DNA of 64,000 bases from Nectonema munidae. Lineage: Eukaryota > Nematomorpha > Nectonematoida > Nectonematidae. Shown in pieces: positions 1-11,479 of this stretch (position 1 is its first letter; each line of letters starts with the position of its first letter). The position numbers were made by a program, and so were the translations under genes. The stretch covers positions 1 through 64,000 of the forward strand of contig JAUIRK010000871.1 in assembly GCA_030549495.1 (NCBI GenBank). The letters run 5' to 3'. A model generated the notes under the pieces. It saw nothing but the letters and a program-made list of their open reading frames with translations. It had not been told where the DNA came from and made no database searches.

Positions 1-1446
1 ATTTGCAGATTCTGAAACCTGTTTGAAGAAATAAAGTCAATATCATTATTTTTTAAAAATTTCTATTAAACAGGAATTAACCATAATTTTCCAGTAATTT
101 TGCCTTTATATCTTTTTTTATGAAAAAAAAAATTTTATTCTGAAAAATTAGGGTTTAATAAATTTAATTAATATAAGGGAAATAAATAATGAAGTACAAA
201 AATGAAACCAATTTTAGGGTTAGAAAATTTTTCCTAATCAATGTCATAACCCCAAATTTTCCCGAATTAATAGCGAACTTTCAGGAGTTTTGGGGATATT
301 ACCCGTCAACCGCTAGGCTTATCGGGAAGGAAGTGCATAGGATAAAGAGTGCTAACATTAACCATCAAATAAAATTAAAACTTTTCAATTGACTTTCTGA
401 GATATAGCCATTTGAAAACGCGATCGTGATTCTGGACTTTAGACATTTATAATGCAAATATAGTCAGGAGATTGATGTATATGTCATTCCCTGTCATTCT
501 ATCTCAAAAAAAATTTAAGACAATTAAGATTTTTTTTGGTTCTCAGAGAAATAATCAATAACCTACACAAAAATTTTATTAGAAGTATATACGAATGGTA
601 TTAGAAGTATATAAGAAGCCTATAGAAAGCCTTTGAAAGTCATTCTAAGCTATTAACAAAGATATACGAATAGTATTAGAAGTATATACGAAGGCTTTGA
701 AAGTCATTCTAAGCTATTATGGAGATATACAGAATGATTTAAAAATTATGATCGGCTATAACTTTTGAATTACAAGTCCAAATTTATAATAATCAGTATC
801 AAAATGTTCGTCTCGACGAGATCTTTTGAATGATGGCAATTAAAAATTGATCCAACTTATTTTTTGGATTTAAAGATCCAAAGGTCTTTCTTTTATAACT
901 TCGTAATTATAAGAGATATTCAAAATCTTATTACAGACTCGTAATCTACGCATTAATTAGGTCTAGAATCCGCTTTAAAAAGTTTAATTTTAAAAATGAA
1001 AAGGAAGATTTTTTGGGGTTTGTCAAACTCGAGTTTCAATACATCACTAGATATGACAATTCTATCAACGGATTCCGATACATCGTACTTTATTAAGTCA
1101 GAATAGACCTATTATATGAAAAATTTGGTAAGTTTTAATTTTTCCGCCGTTTACAGGTACCGGTGGATCGCGAACGATATTAGATATGGAAAAATCATTG
1201 CACCGTTGGAATCAGCTTCAAAAGTTATGTTAAAATGACCTATTAAATTATATTTAGCTATGTGATAAATATGAAATTTTCGAAAAAAACAGACGTCCTC
1301 CAAATCCTTCAAAATAATAAGTTAAAAATAGGATATATTATACTGTGCAAAGCGACGGTTTTTCGAAGTTGTTACTTTTTCATGTATCCGTAACGTTAAA
1401 TATTTTCGTCTATAAATGGAATATCTCAAAAAGTATAATATATATT
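1..1446. repeat. Satellite monomer 1 (type A)
   Basis: Type A monomer, near-identical to 2892-4359. It lacks about 22 bases after the AATAAAGT near its start that the other three monomers carry (the TTTTTCA-to-CAGTGTG block). The window opens exactly at the point used here as monomer start, so the true phase of the unit is arbitrary. Confidence 0.85.
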
Positions 1447-2891
1447 ATTTGCAGCTTCTGAAACCTGTTTGAAGAAATAAAGTTTTTCACCTATTCCCAG
1501 TGTGCCAATGTCATTATTTTTTAAAAATTTCCATTAAACAGGAATTAAACATAATTTTCCAGTAATTTTGCCTTTATATCTTTTTTTATGAAAAACAAAA
1601 TTTTATTCTGAAAAATTATGGTTTAATAAATTTAATTAATATAAGGGAAATAAATAATGAAGTACAAAAATTAAACAAATTTTAGGGTTAGAGAATTTTT
1701 CCTAATTAATGTCATAACCCCAATTTTCCCGAATTAATAACGAACTTTAGTGTGTTTTGGGGATATTACCCGTCAACCGCTTGGCAAATCTGGAAGGAAG
1801 TGCATAGGATAAAGAGTGCTAACATTAACCATCAAAAAAATTAAAACTTTTCAATTGACTTTCTGAGATTTAGCCATTTGAAAACGTGATCGTGATTCTG
1901 GACTTTAGACATTTATAATGCAAATATAGTTAGGAGATTGATGTATATGTCTTTCCCTGTCATACTATCTCAAAAAAAATTTAAGACAATTTAGATATTT
2001 TTTTGGTTTTCAGAGAAATAATCAATAACCTACACAAAAATTGTATTAGAAGTATATAAGAAGCCTATAGAAAGCCTTTGAAAGTCATTCTAAGCTATTA
2101 ACAAAGATATTCGAATAGTATTAGAAGTATATACGAAGGCTTTGAAAGTCATTCTAAGCTATTATGGAGATATACAAAATAATTTAAAAAATATGATCGG
2201 CTATAACTTTTGAATTACAACTCCAAATTTATAATAATCAGTATCAAAATGTTCGTCTCGACGAGATCTTTTGAATGATGGCAATTAAAAATTGATCCAA
2301 CTTATTTTTTGGATTTAAAGATCCAAAGGTCTTTCTTTTATAACTTCGTAATTATAAGAGATATTCAAAATCTTATTACAGATTCGTAATCTACGCATTA
2401 AATAGGTCTAGAATCCGCTTTAAAAAGTTTAATTTTAAAAATGAAAAGGAAGATTTTATGGGATTTGTCAAACTCGAGTTTCAAAACATCACTAGATATG
2501 ACAATTCTATCAACGGATTCCGATACATCGTACTTTATTAAGTCAAAAAAGACCTATTATATTAAAAATTTGGTAAGTTTTAATTTTTTCGCCGTTTACA
2601 GGTACCAGTGGATCGCGAACGATATAAGATATGAAAAAATCATTGCACCGTTTGAATCAGCTTCAAAAGTTATGTTAAAATGACCTATTAAATTATATTT
2701 AGCTATGGGATAAATATGAAATTTTCGAAAAGAACACTCCTCCTCCAAACCCTTGAAAATAATAAGTTAAAAATAGGATATATTATACTGTGCAAAGCGA
2801 CGGTTGTGCGAAGTTGTAACTTTTTCATATATCCGTAACGTTAAATATTTTTGTCTATAAATGGAATATCACAAAAAGTATAATATATATT
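1447..2891. repeat. Satellite monomer 2 (type B)
   Basis: Type B monomer, partner of 4360-5684. Its 80-codon frame at 2441-2683 is identical in translation to the one at 5355-5597. Its first short frame, near 1657, is closed by an early stop, unlike the frames in the other three monomers. Confidence 0.85.
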
Positions 2892-4359
2892 ATTTGCAGA
2901 TTCTGAAACCTATTTGAAGAAATAAAGTTTTTCAACTATTCCCAGTGTGTCAATATCATTATTTTTTAAAAATTTCTATTAAACAGGAATTAACCATAAT
3001 TTTCCAGTAATTTTGCCTTTATATCTTTTTTTATGAAAAAAAAAATTTTATTCTGAAAAATTAGGGTTTAATAAATTTAATTAATATAAGGGAAATAAAT
3101 AATGAAGTACAAAAATGAAACCAATTTTAGGGTTAGAAAATTTATCCTAATCAATGTCATAACCCCAAATTTTCCCGAATTAATAACGAACTTTCAGGAG
3201 TTTTGGGGATATTACCCGTCAACCGCTAGGCTTATCGGGAAGGAAGTGCATAGGATAAAGAGTGCTAACATTAACCATCAAATAAAATTAAAACTTTTCA
3301 ATTGACTTTCTGAGATATAGCCATTTGAAAACGCGATCGTGATTCTGGACTTTAGACATTTATAATGCAAATATAGTCAGGAGATTGATGTATATGTCAT
3401 TCCCTGTCATTCTATCTCAAAAAAAATTTAAGACAATTAAGATTTTTTTTGGTTCTCAGAGAAATAATCAATAACCTACACAAAAATTTTATTAGAAGTA
3501 TATACGAATGGTATTAGAAGTATATAAGAAGCCTATAGAAAGCCTTTGAAAGTCATTCTAAGCTATTAACAAAGATATACGAATAGTATTAGAAGTATAT
3601 ACGAAGGCTTTGAAAGTCATTCTAAGCTATTATGGAGATATACAGAATGATTTAAAAATTATGATCGGCTATAACTTTTGAATTACAAGTCCAAATTTAT
3701 AATAATCAGTATCAAAATGTTCGTCTCGACGAGATCTTTTGAATGATGGCAATTAAAAATTGATCCAACTTATTTTTTGGATTTAAAGATCCAAAGGTCT
3801 TTCTTTTATAACTTCGTAATTATAAGAGATATTCAAAATCTTATTACAGACTCGTAATCTACGCATTAAATAGGTCTAGAATCCGCTTTAAAAAGTTTAA
3901 TTTTAAAAATGAAAAGGAAGATTTTTTGGGGTTTGTCAAACTCGAGTTTCAATACATCACTAGATATGACAATTCTATCAACGGATTCCGATACATCGTA
4001 CTTTATTAAGTCAGAATAGACCTATTATATGAAAAATTTGGTAAGTTTTAATTTTTCCGCCGTTTACAGGTACCGGTGGATCGCGAACGATATTAGATAT
4101 GGAAAAATCATTGCACCGTTGGAATCAGCTTCAAAAGTTATGTTAAAATGACCTATTAAATTATATTTAGCTATGTGATAAATATGAAATTTTCGAAAAA
4201 AACAGTCGTCCTCCAAATCCTTCAAAATAATAAGTTAAAAATAGGATATATTATACTGTGCAAAGCGACGGTTGTGCGAAGTTGTAACTTTTTCATATAT
4301 CCGTAACGTTAAATATTTTCGTCTATAAATGGAATATCTCAAAAAGTATAATATATATT
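2892..4359. repeat. Satellite monomer 3 (type A)
   Basis: Type A monomer. It matches monomer 1 almost base for base but has a full-length leader. The 67-codon frame at 3102-3305 differs from the one at 189-392 by only two residues. The frame homologous to 2441-2683 is closed here by a TAG. Confidence 0.85.
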
Positions 4360-5684
4360 ATTTGCAGCTTCTGAAACCTGTTTGAAGAAATAAAGTTTTT
4401 CACCTATTCCCAGTGTGTCAATGTCATTATTTTTTAAAAATTTCCATTAAACAGGAATTAAACATAATTTTCCAGTAATTTTGCCTTTATATCTTTTTTT
4501 ATGAAAAACAAAATTTTATTCTGAAAAATTATGGTTTAATAAATTTAATTAATATAAGGGAAATAAATAATGAAGTACAAAAATGAAACAAATTTTAGGG
4601 TTAGAGAATTTTTCCTAATTAATGTCATAACCCCAAATTTTCCCGAATTAATAACGAACTTTAGTGTGTTTTGGGGATATTACCCGTCAACCGCTAGGCA
4701 AATCTGGAAGGAAGTGCATAGGATAAAGAGTGCTAACCTTAACCATCAAAAAAATTAAAACTTTTCAATTGACTTTCTGAGATATAGCCATTTGAAAACG
4801 CGATCGTGATTCTGGACTTTAGACATTTATAATGCAAATATAGTTAGGAGATTGATGTATATGTCTTTCCCTGTCATACTATCTCAAAAAAAATTTAAGA
4901 CAATTTAGATATTTTTTTGGTTCTCAGAGAAATAATCAATAACCTACACAAAAATTGTATTAGAAGTATATAAGAAGCCTATAGAAAGCCTTTGAAAGTC
5001 ATTCTAAGCTATTAACAAAGATATACGAATAGTATTAGAAGTATATACGAAGGCTTTGAAAGTCATTCTAAGCTATTATGGAGATATACAAAATAATTTA
5101 AAAAATATGATCGGCTATAACTTTTGAATTACAAGTCCAAATTTATAATAATCAGTATCAAAATGTTCGTCTCGACGAGATCTTTTGAATGATGGCAATT
5201 AAAAATTGATCCAACTTATTTTTTGGATTTAAAGATCCAAAGGTCTTTCTTTTATAACTTCGTAATTATAAGAGATATTCAAAATCTTATTACAGATTCG
5301 TAATCTACGCATTAAATAGGTCTAGAATCCGCTTTAAAAAGTTTAATTTTAAAAATGAAAAGGAAGATTTTATGGGATTTGTCAAACTCGAGTTTCAAAA
5401 CATCACTAGATATGACAATTCTATCAACGGATTCCGATACATCGTACTTTATTAAGTCAAAAAAGACCTATTATATTAAAAATTTGGTAAGTTTTAATTT
5501 TTTCGCCGTTTACAGGTACCAGTGGATCGCGAACGATATAAGATATGAAAAAATCATTGCACCGTTTGAATCAGCTTCAAAAGTTATGTTAAAATGACCT
5601 ATTAAATTATATTTAGCTATGGGATAAATATGAAATTTTCGAAAACTCCCCTCCAAACCCTTTGAAAATAATAAGTTAAAAATA
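4360..5684. repeat. Satellite monomer 4 (type B), truncated at array edge
   Basis: Type B monomer that loses similarity after the AAGTTAAAAAT stretch near 5684, about 120 bases short of a full unit. A short deletion near 5640 relative to monomer 2 is also visible. This is the right edge of the array. Confidence 0.85.
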
Positions 5685-6141
5685 TGATTTAATTTGTTTA
5701 GTATTATTCAATATATAAATACAAAAAACTTATTTACTTTTAAATCCATATATTTCATTAAATAATGTATATTAAAAAAATATATTGCAGCAAAAAGCTA
5801 AAACTAAATAAATTTCAAATGAAAAACTTAAGATTTATGTTTTCTAAAGATTCCATGCACAACTTCAACATATAAATAAAAAATTATAATAACGATTAAG
5901 AGTCAAGAAAAAATCAAATTTTGATCTAAAGAGATTATGGAAAATCAAAGTATGCCGTTAGGAGGCAGTCTTTGAAAAATTTTGAAAAATTTTATTTAAA
6001 ATAATATATTATTATCGCTACAAAACAGCAAAAAAATTATTCAAAATTCTCTCATTGCTTTTCCATTTTTAAAAAATCTCCAATGCAGAATTAAAAGTTT
6101 ATGGTACACAAAGCTTAGCACAGGACAGATGTATATAAGGA
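5685..6141. other. A+T-rich spacer, nothing recognised
   Basis: Between the satellite edge and the short tandem repeat at 6142 I see only A+T-rich sequence, without a convincing frame or repeat. Confidence 0.6.
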
Positions 6142-6226
6142 AATTTTGGTAGCGGAGGATTTGGTTAGCGGAGATTTTGGTAGCGGAGATTTTGGCAGTG
6201 GAGATTTTGGTTAGCGGAGATTTTGA
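6142..6226. repeat. Short tandem repeat, unit ~15-17 bp (GGTAGCGGAGATTTT)
   Basis: Five imperfect copies of a unit like GGTAGCGGAGATTTT or GGTTAGCGGAGATTTT run in a row. It abuts the stray copy of the 149-bp repeat. Confidence 0.8.
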
Positions 6227-6425
6227 CTTGTATTCTAAAAACTATATAATTATTTAAATAAAAGATTCCTTTTTCAGATGAGCTGTCGAATATAAACCAA
6301 TTTTTTGACAGGTTTGATTAATTTTAATAAAAAATGGACATTACCACTGAATTTATAATAGTTAAAAAATATATATCACATTAAAAATATTTATAAAAAC
6401 TTATTAATATATTAAATTTTTCAAA
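6227..6425 (+). repeat. Solitary copy of the 149-bp repeat arrayed at 28.7-29.6 kb
   Basis: The blocks AACTATATAATTATTTAAAT, GATGAGCTGTCGAATATAAA and TTTTTTGACAGGTTTGATTA, then a TATCACATTAAAAATATTTA tail, line up with the units at 28,721-29,640, best with the last one (its TATGTAACATAAAAGTATTT tail matches). This is a degraded single unit 22 kb from the array. Confidence 0.8.
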
Positions 6426-6645
6426 AAAATTATTGATATACTATATACTGCTTATTAATATATTAAAAATATACTTTTGAGTTTGTGCAAGTTTGGGTTA
6501 AAACTCACTTCAAGTTCAAACTTACTCTCGCTCTCAAAGTCAATTATAAAAGAGAATGGAAAGAAAAGAGTGATTGGGCCACTTAAGGTTGTTTAATCAT
6601 TTCACCCTAGAAAATATGGAAAAGCAATATGTATGTCTCTTAATA
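6426..6645. other. A+T-rich spacer
   Basis: No gene or clear repeat seen. It contains short TTATTAATATATTAAA iterations that resemble the tail of the preceding repeat. Confidence 0.5.
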
Positions 6646-8160
6646 TAGTTCAATCGCCAGGTAAGTTTAGTCCAAGATATTTAACTGAAGGAGCTGGATG
6701 AAGGTTTGTTTCTCTGAAATGAAGAAGAGGACATTTTTGGCGTTTGTGGGTGAAGTTGATTAGCGTGCATTTATTTAAATTTATTTCCAAGTTGAGTAGT
6801 TGTGGCATAAGTAGTGTTTTCTCCAGAATGCGATCTATTTCTATTGTATTAATTGTGAGATCGAGTCCCATAAGTCCAAAAACAAGATCATCAGAATAAC
6901 ACTGATAGAAGAATCCTGTGGACATTAAAAAGTCGAGAATAGGATTAATGAGAATGATGAACAGGTCAGATATGCCACCGCCTTGAGGTTTTGAGTTGTT
7001 TAGTTATCCTTGGCTCACCTTTGATAGAGACTATTCTATCTTCAAGATATGACTTAATTAACTTGATAATGGATTCTGGGAATTTCATCTTAGCAATATT
7101 TCTAATAATGCATGCATGACATGGTAATGGTACCGTAGGGTGTTTTCATCGAAAAGGCACAATTGCGCCGCTTGTATTGAACTATGAGGAAAGCAAGCTT
7201 GATGCAGGATCGAATCCAAGACTTCGAGTTATCGAATCGAGCATCTAACCAACCATACTCACGCCCCTAAAATGCATGACATGCAGAATTAAACTCCTGA
7301 GAAATCAATAAAGAAATATGTCAAATTATGTTTGAGTCTGAAACAATTGTATATGTAAAAGGTGAGGGCATATATAGCAATCTCCGCAGACTTTTGATGA
7401 ATGTAGGCGAATTGGTTAAGGTTGATACAGTTTGTCTGTTGAATATGGTCAATCATGAGGTAAAGAATGTTATTTTGCATATTTTGCCAATGGAAGGGAG
7501 AAGTGTTATTGGTCTCCAACTCTCAATTTTATGTAAGTTAGTGTTTTTCTTGGGTATAAGAACAATTTTTCCGATCTTAAAACAAAGAGGAAAGTAACCA
7601 TTAGATAAAATATAATTAAAAAGAGAAAGTATAAATTTTGTAATGTATGGTAAGGCAATTTTAATTACTTTAAAACTAATCTTATCAATCCCTGGGCAAG
7701 TCTTAGTGAAAGTGTTTAAAGGAAAATAAAACTTCGTTAATTTTTATTTCTGGAAAATTAGTCTCGTTAACAAAAACGGAAGATGGAGTGTCGCATTGGG
7801 ATGGGGCCTAGATTTTGAGAGCGAATTAATATTATATATAATATATATATATATATATTATTTATAGTGTTCCTATAAATTTAAAAAGTTTTGCCAGTTT
7901 TTCCTTTTGAAATAATTAATTTTTTTGGGATAATAATTTTTCATTTGTTTATGAATTTCAAGGTTTTCTGCGTTACGGAAATTTTTTCTCAAGTTATGAA
8001 GCGCAGGTGTCCAGAAAGTATTGTTAGCTTTAATTTTGAGGGAAGAGTTAGATAGAGCTTCCTTAATAAAGTTTATCAATTCATTGGCATGCTTGTCTAT
8101 TGATTGAGGAACATTTGTAAGATTTTCTAATGCTTTTCCTTCTAAGTTTTTGATAATGTT
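6646..8160 (-). mobile_element. Non-LTR retrotransposon (LINE) reverse transcriptase relic
   Basis: Read on the minus strand, the pieces give the classic RT order. A pre-RT stretch (FWTPALHNLRKNFR, near 8020) is followed by PGIDKISFKVIK near 7680, FKIGKIVLIPKK near 7570 and WRPITLLPLAK near 7510. Then come NQFAYIHQKSAEIAIYAL, motif A FFIDFSG (7290), motif C as YSDD (near 6890), and KYLGLNLPG at the end (6660). The frame is broken by several stops and shifts and is interrupted by a SINE at 7124-7270. No endonuclease or ORF1 part is visible, so the copy is 5'-truncated. The QCYSDDL spelling of motif C is shared with the fragment at 50.2-51.1 kb, suggesting related elements. Dead. Confidence 0.88.
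7124..7270 (-). mobile_element. tRNA-derived SINE, copy 1, inserted in the LINE
   Basis: The reverse complement begins GGGGCGTGAGTATGGTTGG (A-box-like region), has a B box GGATTCGATCCTG, and continues into a tail with AAGCGGCGCAATTGTGCC and GATGAAAACACC. It is flanked by a 12-bp direct repeat ATGCATGACATG at 7112-7123 and 7272-7283, a clean target-site duplication within the LINE RT sequence. Copies 2 and 3 lie at 25.4 and 42.5 kb. Confidence 0.88.
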
Positions 8161-8371
8161 TTGAAAAAATTTCTAAAATAAATTATAAATTTTTATTTAA
8201 ATTTTGCCTTGTTCAAGTCTAAATTTAAAATTTAATAATTTTTTTAAAACTTTTCTAATTTTTTTAAAATCATTATCAGTGGCGACTGGCGATGTTTTAC
8301 CATAGACATACAATAAACTAGATTTTATGTAATTTACTTATTTGCATTGTTTTTCCTTTTACTTATCCTTA
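8161..8371. other. A+T-rich spacer
   Basis: Nothing recognised. It may hold more decayed LINE sequence upstream of the pre-RT part. Confidence 0.4.
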
Positions 8372-9119
8372 CAGAGCTGTCAAGTTTCAGAAATTGTCAT
8401 GCGGGAGAAAATTTTTCGTCAAGCCTTGGAGAAAATTCAATTTTTCCAATTTTTTTCACAAAAAATCAGCCAATAAAAATGCCTTTGAGATGAATAATAT
8501 CCAATAGACTTCATATCAATGTACGCAGACCCCTAGCCAGGAAAAGATTTCAGTTGGGGGAGGGGGTACTCCATTAGGTTAGCATATGTTTACGTTTCTA
8601 TATCATTTAGTTACCGTTTTAACATTAGAATTTATGTTATTTGTTGTTGATTCTACTTGAAACTCATTATATTTCTTAAAAAAAATACATTATTTTTTAA
8701 ACAGAGTCACTAATACTAGCTTTATACTTCTATTGTTTTTATTGTAGCAATATATTGCTACTACTACTAATAAAATGCTGCTACCAATATGTAATATCGC
8801 TCCGTTATTTTATAGCAGTGCTGAATCAATTAATTAAGATATATTTTTAACTTTTGCAAACTAAATTGGCAACAACATTAAAAAAAATTTACTCTATTTA
8901 CTATTGAAGAAAAGATAATAAATTTTTTTATATTAATGTAGCGCTTTTTCTTGCAGCCTACTTTAGTCCAACAAAATAAAAACTAGCTTAAAATACCTAA
9001 AAAGAGATTAAAATTTTTTTTCTGTCTATACGGGTGATTTTGGTCATACGGATGACATGCTGGATTTCAACTCAATTTGTAGGTGACTCCGGCTTAATGC
9101 GGGTGACTTGACAACCCTG
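8372..9119. mobile_element. Candidate non-autonomous hAT-like element with CAG..GTTGTCAAGT ends
   Basis: The left end CAGAGCTGTCAAGT (8372) and right end ACTTGACAACCCTG (to 9119) are inverted repeats matching at 12 of 14 positions, with the CAG start typical of hAT elements. The interior is non-coding and includes a G-rich block near 8565. I could not find a clean 8-bp target duplication, so the boundaries and family are tentative. Confidence 0.5.
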
Positions 9120-9660
9120 CCCTATTATAAAAAAACTAACTTAAAAAATATTATCTTTTCTTTAAAAGTTTTATGGATGAATTTAAATTAATTAAATTTC
9201 AGAAACAAAAGATTTGAAGCTATTTATCTGAATAAAAATTCAGCTCCTTTTTTATTGGAAAATAATATTTCTATATAAAATTTTTTATTTTTTGATAAAT
9301 TTTATTCACTTTCAATTGAATTTAAAGCTAACCTTGAAAGTCTTTTTATGTAAATTTAATACATACAATTGAAATCGAAGATGAGAAAAATAAAAATCAT
9401 TTATAATTATCCTTCAATTGAACACTCATGAAACATTTTATGGATACAATTAAATTTTCTCCTATCCAAAATTTGGATAAACTTTAATTTCTCTATATAA
9501 ATATAAGTTTATAATTCAATAACGAATGGAAACTAAAAAATAAAGAGATTATTAATTAGTTAAATTACATTGAACAATTTATTATTTTTAATTATGAATA
9601 TTTTAACGGAATTCATAGAGCTGTTAAAGAATAGGTTGTGCAAAAGGCAATATCTTAGCT
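9120..9660. other. A+T-rich spacer
   Basis: No gene, RNA or convincing repeat seen. Confidence 0.5.
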
Positions 9661-9663
9661 TAT

Positions 9664-9720
9664 GGGCGCCGGCACGTTGGGGCAAGAGGGGCCACTTGCC
9701 CCCCCCCCCTCCGTGGAAAT
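9664..9720. repeat. G+C-rich block, probable transposon terminus
   Basis: GGGCGCCGGCACGTTGGGGC followed by a run of C stands out sharply from its surroundings and resembles the G+C-rich termini of hAT elements. It could be the left end of the hAT relic at 10.2-11.5 kb, but no matching right end was found. Confidence 0.4.
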
Positions 9721-10140
9721 GTAAAGATTTTGGGAAAAATATTATACAAAAATGGCTTTTATTAATAATTGATATTATTTTTCATACTTCACTGAAATTG
9801 TATTCTCTGAATTTTGTTGCTATTTATAGGTATGTGAGGAATGATTAATTGGGCGCTTTTTAATGATATGAGATTATATTGATTACTTTATATTACATTA
9901 CTTCCATTTTTCTTTTAACACAACAACAAAATGTTTCACTGTCTTTCTTTTGACATTGTTGTTCTTCACGTATAGTTTTTCCTTCTTTTTTATCTAATTC
10001 TTTTTGCGCTTCAATATCATGATTATTTTAATATGGTAACTTCTTATTTTTGCTCAAGGATATTTGTATTATTTTAATCTCTTAAGGTATTTTCTTCTTT
10101 TTCTTAATTTTTAGAATAAAATATTTGTAACATTTCATCG
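9721..10140. other. A+T-rich stretch, possible 5' flank of hAT relic
   Basis: Nothing recognised beyond its position between the G+C-rich block and the hAT coding relic. Confidence 0.4.
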
Positions 10141-10155
10141 GCAAAGAATTCCATA

Positions 10156-11475
10156 ATGGATATACGAAAATTTTTTAGTTCTGAAAGGCAGCCCAATATA
10201 GAAGATGAAGATGGGAGTGATTGCGGTAGAAATAAAAAACATAAAACCTGTGAATTCAGTTCCACCTTTGAATGCCCTGTAAGTGGATTTCAGAGCACAC
10301 GCGCAAGTAAAATTCAGAACATAAGCGCAAGTGAAATTCACAGCACAAAAACATGTTCATCCTCATCAAATGAGCTTGATATTGGAAATTATCTCAACTG
10401 CAAATCAATAGGTGACGATTTATTCTCATGACTGATGCATATAAGCTAGAGAAGAACTACAACTATAAAAAAGATATTACAAAAAACAATAAAAGGAGTT
10501 TTCGAAATGCGTGGCTGACTCAATATGCTCCTTGGTTAGCATACTCACCAAAATTGAAAGGGGCTCTTTGTATACCGTGTATTTTATTTCCTTAACCAGT
10601 TCATAGAGGATTTCAGGGTGCTTTTATAACTGGTACTTTCACGAAATAAAAGGATTTTAATGAGCACGCAAAAAATCACATCGCTAGCGAATGGCATAAA
10701 AATTAACAGATTGATGCACAATACTTTTTTTGTTTTATGAAAAATCCGCAAAAAGAAATTTTATGTCAGTTAAACACCAAAATAAATCAAACAATTGTTA
10801 AAAATCGAGAAATATTTTCTATACTATCTTCAATTTTGTTTTGCGCAACAAATGATATTTCAATTAGAGGAAAAGAGTCCATCACAGGAAATTTTCAATA
10901 GCTTTTAAATTTCAGAATAGAAGCTGGAGATGATGTCTTAAAAACTCATTTAGAAAGTTCTGCCAAAAAGAAACACGTTGGACCAGTAAATATAAAAGCA
11001 TTCGGGTGTTTTCAGAAAATTTTAAAGAAATTTTTGATGCCCTACACCTAGGGGCCTAGTCGGCAACCTACAGCAGCGTGGTAAAATTTCCAAAACATAT
11101 CAACTTGAAAATTTTGACACTGATTCTTTAAGTTGGTTTGATTATTGCTCATTTTCAGAGACACTAACCATCTACAGTAAAGAATATGCTGAATTGTTGA
11201 ACTATACAGATTTTTATCCATCAGTTAGGAGTGCTATACTTATTCTATTAACTTTACCTGTGACTATTTGTTCCATAGAAAGATCTTTCAGTACCCTTCG
11301 CCGAGTAAAGACGTAGATAAGATCAACTATGTCAGATCACCGCCTTTCTGGCTTATGCATGCTTAGCGTACACAGAAGAAATGTTAATGAAGAAAGACAA
11401 AATTTCATGGAAAGAATTGTAAACAAATTCGGAACAGATCGAAGACGACTTCAGTTTCTTTTTGACCAATAGAAG
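10156..11475 (+). pseudogene. hAT transposase (ZMYM1-like), internally deleted
   Basis: The N-terminus MDIRKFFSSERQP is typical of ZMYM1/TTF-type hAT transposases. It is followed by a low-complexity Ser/Thr stretch and, in shifted frames, AWLTQYAPWLAYSPKLKG and ALCIPCILFP (TTF-type zinc-finger region). Further on is SILFCATNDISIRGK, which fits the start of the catalytic domain. After about 11,040 the text jumps to LPVTICSIERSFSTLRRVKT and MSDHRLSGLCMLSVHRRNV, the C-terminal hAT dimerisation domain, ending near 11,471. Roughly the middle half of the protein is missing and stops and shifts are present, so it is inactive. The same C-terminal signature recurs at 60.9-61.1 kb. Confidence 0.85.
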
Positions 11476-11479
11476 CAGC

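Larger units (their letters stand above)
1..5684. repeat. Satellite array, ~1.45-kb monomers in a 2.91-kb higher-order repeat
   Basis: Four head-to-tail monomers begin at 1, 1447, 2892 and 4360, each opening with ATTTGCAG and a CTGAAACCT block. Monomers 1 and 3 share variants absent from 2 and 4 (for example GATTTTTTGGGGTTTG against GATTTTATGGGATTTG), and monomers 2 and 4 pair in the same way. The true repeat is therefore a dimer of about 2.91 kb. Short open frames of 60-80 codons recur at fixed places in some monomers (189-392, 3102-3305, 4570-4758; 2441-2683, 5355-5597) but are broken in others, so I do not call them genes. The array is cut by the left window edge and ends near 5684. Confidence 0.93.

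Noticed and set aside
1-5684. Tandem gene cluster of small proteins in the satellite
   Set aside because: The frames are intact only in some monomers, have no recognisable domain, and the flanks are as conserved as the frames. The evidence favours a satellite.
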